This document shows, one piece after another, positions 60,801 through 64,000 of a DNA stretch of 64,000 nt. Source of the DNA: Sipunculus nudus. Its lineage: Eukaryota > Annelida > Sipuncula > Golfingiida > Sipunculidae. The notes below the pieces were generated by a model that saw only the letters and a program-made list of their open reading frames with translations, did not search any database and was not told where the DNA came from. The position numbers and the translations under genes were made by a program. The stretch spans positions 76,635,891 to 76,699,890 of the forward strand of contig CM049317.1 of the NCBI GenBank assembly GCA_026874595.1, read 5' to 3'. The number at the start of each line of letters is the position of its first letter. Within the stretch, counting starts at the first letter, position 1.

Positions 60801-63800
60801 CTCAGTTATGTAACATGTTTCAACGACACTAAGAAGACATGTCAGAAATAACGTGCCCTGCTCTCTCAGTTCTGTGACATGTTTCAACGACACTAAGAAG
60901 ACATGTCAGAAATAACGTGCCCTGCTCTTTCAGTTCTGTGACATGTTTCAAGGACAATAAGAAGACATGTCAGAAATAACGTGCCCTGCTCTCTCAGTTA
61001 TGTGACATGTTTCAACGACACTAAGAAGACATGTCAGAAATAACGTGCCCTGCTCTCTCAGTTCTGTGACATGTTTCAACGACACTAAGAAGACATGTCA
61101 GAAATAACGTGCCCTGATCTCTCAGTTCTGTGACATGTTTCAACGACACTAAGAAGACATGTCAGAAATAACGTGCCCTGCTCTCTCAGTTCTGTGACAT
61201 GTTTCAACGACAATAAGAAGACATGTCAGAAATAACGTGCCCTGCTCTCTCAGTTCTGTGACATGTTCAAACGACACTAAGAAGACATGTCAGAAATTAC
61301 GTGCCCTGCTCTCTCAGTTCTGTGACATGTTTCAACGACACTAAGAAGACTTGTCAGAAATAACGTGCCCTGCTCTCTCAGTTCTGTGACATGTTCCAAC
61401 GACACTAAGAAGACATGTCAGAAATAACGTGCCCTGCTCTATCAGTTCTGTGACATGTTCCAACGACACTAAGAAGACATGTCAGAAATTACGTGCCCTG
61501 CTCTCTCAGTTCTGTGACATGTTTCAACGACACTAAGAAGACTTGTCAGAAATAACGTGCCCTGCTCTCTCAGTTCTGTGACATATTCCAACGACACTAA
61601 GAAGACATGTCAGAATACGTGCCCTGCTCTCTTAGTTCTGTGACATGTTTCAACGACACTAAGAAGACTTGTCAGAAATAACGTGCCCTGCTCTCTCAGT
61701 TCTGTGACATGTTTCAACGACACTAAGAAGACATGTCAGAAATAACGTGCCCTGCTCTCTCAGTTCTGTGGCATGTTTCAGCAACACTAAGAAGACATGT
61801 CAGAAATAACGTGCCCTGCTCTCTCAGTTCTGTGACATGTTTCAACGACACTAAGAAGACATGTCAGAAATAACGTGCCCTGCTCTCTCAGTTCTGTGAC
61901 ATGTTTCAAGGACAATAAGAAGACATGTCAGAAATAACGTGCGCTGCTCTCTCAGTTATGTGACATGTTTCAACGACACTAAGAAGACATGTCAGAAATA
62001 ACGTGCCCTGCTCTCTCAGTTCTGTGGCATGTTTCAACAACACTAAGAAGACATGTCAGAAATAACGTGCCCTGCTCTCTCAGTTCTGTGACATGTTTCA
62101 ACGACACTAAGAAGACATGTCAGAAATAACGTGCCCTGCTCTCTCAGTTCTGTGGCATGTTTCAACAACACTAAGAAGACATGTCAGAAATAACGTGCCC
62201 TGCTCTCTCAGTTCTGTGACATGTTTCAACAACACTAAGAAGACATGTCAGAAATAACGTGCCCTGCTGTCTCACTTCTCTGACATGTTTCAAGGACAAT
62301 AAGAAGACATGTCAGAAATAACGTGCCCTGCTCTCTCAGTTATGTGACATGTTTCAACGACACTAAGAAGACATGTCAGAAATAACGTGCCCTGCTCTCT
62401 CAGTTCTGTGTCATGTTTCAACGACACTAAGAAGACATGTCAGAAATAACGTGCCCTGCTCTCTCAGTTCTGTGACATGTTTCAACGACACTAAGAAGAC
62501 ATGACAGAAATAACGTGCCCTGCTCTCTCAGTTCTGTGACATGTTTCAACGACACTAAGAAGACATGTCAGAAATAACGTGCCCTGCTCTCTCAGTTCTG
62601 TGACATGTTTCAACGACACTAAGAAGACATGTCAGAAATAACGTGCCCTGCTCTCTCAGTTCTGTGACATGTTTCAACGACACTAAGAAGACATGACAGA
62701 AATAACGTGCCCTGCTCTCTCAGTTCTGTGACATGTTCCAACGACACTAAGAAGACATGTAAAAAATAACGTGCCCTGCTCTCTCAGTTCTGTGACATGT
62801 TTCAACGTCACTAAGAAGACATGTCAGAAATAACGTGCCCTGCTCTCTCAGTTCTGTGACATGTTTCAACGACACTAAGAAGACATATCAGAAATAACGT
62901 GCCCTGCTTTATCAGTTCTGTGGCATGTTTCAACAACACTAAGAAGACATGTCAGAAATAACGTGCCCTGCTCTCTCCGTTCTGTTGCATGTTTCAACAA
63001 CACTAAGAAGACATGTCAGAAATAACGTGCCCTGCTCTCTCCGTTCTGTGGCATGTTTCAAGGACAATAAGAAGACATGTCAGAAATAACGTGCCCTGCT
63101 CTCTCAGTTCTGTGACATGTTCCAACGACACTAAGAAGACATGTCAGAAATTACGTGCCCTGCTCTCTCAGTTCTGTGACATGTTCCAACGACACTAAGA
63201 AGACATGTCAGAAATAACGTGCCCTGCTCTCTCAGTTCTGTGACATGTTCCAACGACACTAAGAAGACATGTCAGAATACGTGCCCTGCTCTCTTAGTTC
63301 TGTGACATGTTTCAACGACACTAAGAAAACATGTCAGAAATAACGTGCCCTGCTCTCTCAGTTCTGTGGCATGTTTCAACAACACTAAGAAGACATGTCA
63401 GAAATAACGTGCCCTGCTCTCTCCGTTCTGTGGCATGTTTCAAGGACAATAAGAAGACATATCAGAAATAACGTGCCCTGCTCTCTCAGTTCTGTGACAT
63501 GTTCCAACGACACTAAGAAGACATGTCAGAAATTACGTGCCCTGCTCTCTCAGTTCTGTGACATGTTCCAACGACACTAAGAAGACATGTCAGAAATAAC
63601 GTGCCCTGCTCTCTCAGTTCTGTGACATGTTCCAACGACACTAATAAGACATGTCAGAATACGTGCCCTGCTCTCTTAGTTCTGTGACATGTTTCAACGA
63701 CACTAAGAAAACATGTCAGAAATAACGTGCCCTGCTCTCTCAGTTCTGTGGCATGTTTCAACAACACTAAGAAGACATGTCAGAAATAACGTGCCCTGCT

Positions 63801-64000
63801 CTCTCAGTTCTGTGACATGTTTCAACGACACTAAGAAGACATGTCAGAAATAACGTGCCCTGCTCTCTCAGTTCTGTGACATGTTTCAAGGACAATAAGA
63901 AGACATGTCAGAAATAACGTGCCCTGCTCTCTCAGTTCTGTGACATGTTTCAACGACACTAAGAAGACATGTCAGAAATAACGTGCCCTGCTCTCTCAGT
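54900..64000 (+). repeat. Higher-order repeat: 7,082-bp-spaced copies, about 2 kb visible of each
   Basis: About 54900-56918 recurs at about 61982-64000, the second copy being cut by the window edge. The rare GCTGTCTCACTTCTC variant lies at 55184/62266, ACATGACAG and ATGTAAAAAAT variants follow in the same order, and the TTAATAAGACATG variant at about 56560 recurs at about 63642. 7,082 is 100 x 64 + 11 x 62. Confidence 0.85.
57660..60860 (+). repeat. Higher-order repeat: tandem 1,594-bp copies
   Basis: About 57660-59260 is repeated directly at about 59260-60860. Markers at offset 1,594 include GTTATGTAAC at 58573/60167 and 59210/60804, and the short-monomer GAATACG at 57785/59379 and 58933/60527. 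1,594 is 22 x 64 + 3 x 62. Confidence 0.82.

Larger units (their letters stand above)
22172..64000 (+). repeat. 64-bp satellite DNA array, about 650 head-to-tail monomers, running off the right edge
   Basis: A single 64-bp monomer repeats without interruption from a truncated, degenerate first copy (TGACATGTAAG at about 22175) to the last base. Most copies differ from the consensus at only a few positions. Each monomer contains TGACATGT, an 18-bp spacer, ACATGTCA (its reverse complement) and a 30-bp spacer that includes ACGTGCCCTGCTCTCTCAG. A 62-bp variant lacks two bases (AGAATACG instead of AGAAATAACG). Recurrent variants (TGGCATG, CAAGGACAATAAG, GATCTCTC, CTTGTCAG, AAATTACG, CTCACTTC) recur in fixed orders, giving higher-order repeats. 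Since 64 is not a multiple of 3, frames of 60-66 codons appear when stops are lost; they are by-products. No gene, transposon or unique sequence interrupts the array. Confidence 0.99.

Noticed and set aside
22755-63580. Many recurring plus-strand frames of 60-66 codons (MSEITCPALSVLW..., MPCSLSSVTC...) in the right two thirds
   Set aside because: They are translations of the 64-bp satellite. The monomer length is not divisible by three, so the frame rotates through three registers; runs appear only where TAA is lost by the 2-bp deletion or AAATT variants. Same words recur in step with the repeat.
22172-64000. CRISPR array
   Set aside because: There are no unique spacers: the whole 64 bp repeats, variants recur in blocks, and the surrounding DNA is eukaryotic.
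22172-64000. Telomere
   Set aside because: No TTAGGG-type repeat is present; the monomer is 64 bp and complex.

Overview
The window is eukaryotic and almost certainly from an animal. It has a GT-AG intron in a signal-peptide gene, a metazoan-style Ty3/gypsy (Metaviridae) LTR retrotransposon, hAT-like miniature elements, a perfect match to the bilaterian CTCF consensus, and a very large satellite array. AT-rich unique DNA dense in short dispersed and tandem repeats suggests a marine invertebrate, perhaps a mollusc. That last step is inference; no gene here fixes the species.

Layout. 1-7.5 kb is gene-poor and repeat-rich. It holds degenerate ~480-bp repeats (0.61-1.56 kb), a ~279-bp tandem array whose unit is itself a diverged dimer carrying a GGTGGCGCCACC palindrome (1.96-3.36 kb), a perfect-arm hairpin (4.94 kb), a tRNA-like Pol III promoter pair (5.54 kb) and a promoter-like cluster with a strong minus-strand splice donor (6.55-6.78 kb). 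7,550-12,472 is one complete, very young LTR retrotransposon on the minus strand: ATTAT target-site duplications, 139-bp LTRs differing at one base, PBS, PPT and an uninterrupted 1,396-residue gag-pol. 12.5-22.17 kb is low-density unique sequence with two hAT-like elements (13,578-14,353 and 20,006-20,490), a two-exon gene for an 86-residue secreted eight-cysteine peptide (16,049-16,781, minus) and weaker coding candidates near 13.4 and 15.2-15.5 kb.

From about 22,172 to the right edge (~41.8 kb, about 65% of the window) everything is one head-to-tail satellite with a 64-bp monomer, about 650 copies, no interruption and no real gene. Each monomer carries TGACATGT and its reverse complement ACATGTCA, so inverted sites alternate along the array at 18- and 30-bp spacings. 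A 62-bp monomer variant and many base variants form nested higher-order repeats with offsets of 830, 1,214, 1,594, 2,042, 4,334, 5,042/5,106 and 7,082 bp. Each equals a whole number of 64- and 62-bp monomers, which is the signature of in-register amplification. Such structure is typical of centromeric or heterochromatic satellites, but nothing here proves that role.

The genes do not form a pathway. The retrotransposon is self-contained, the secreted peptide is a stand-alone host gene, and the satellite is structural.
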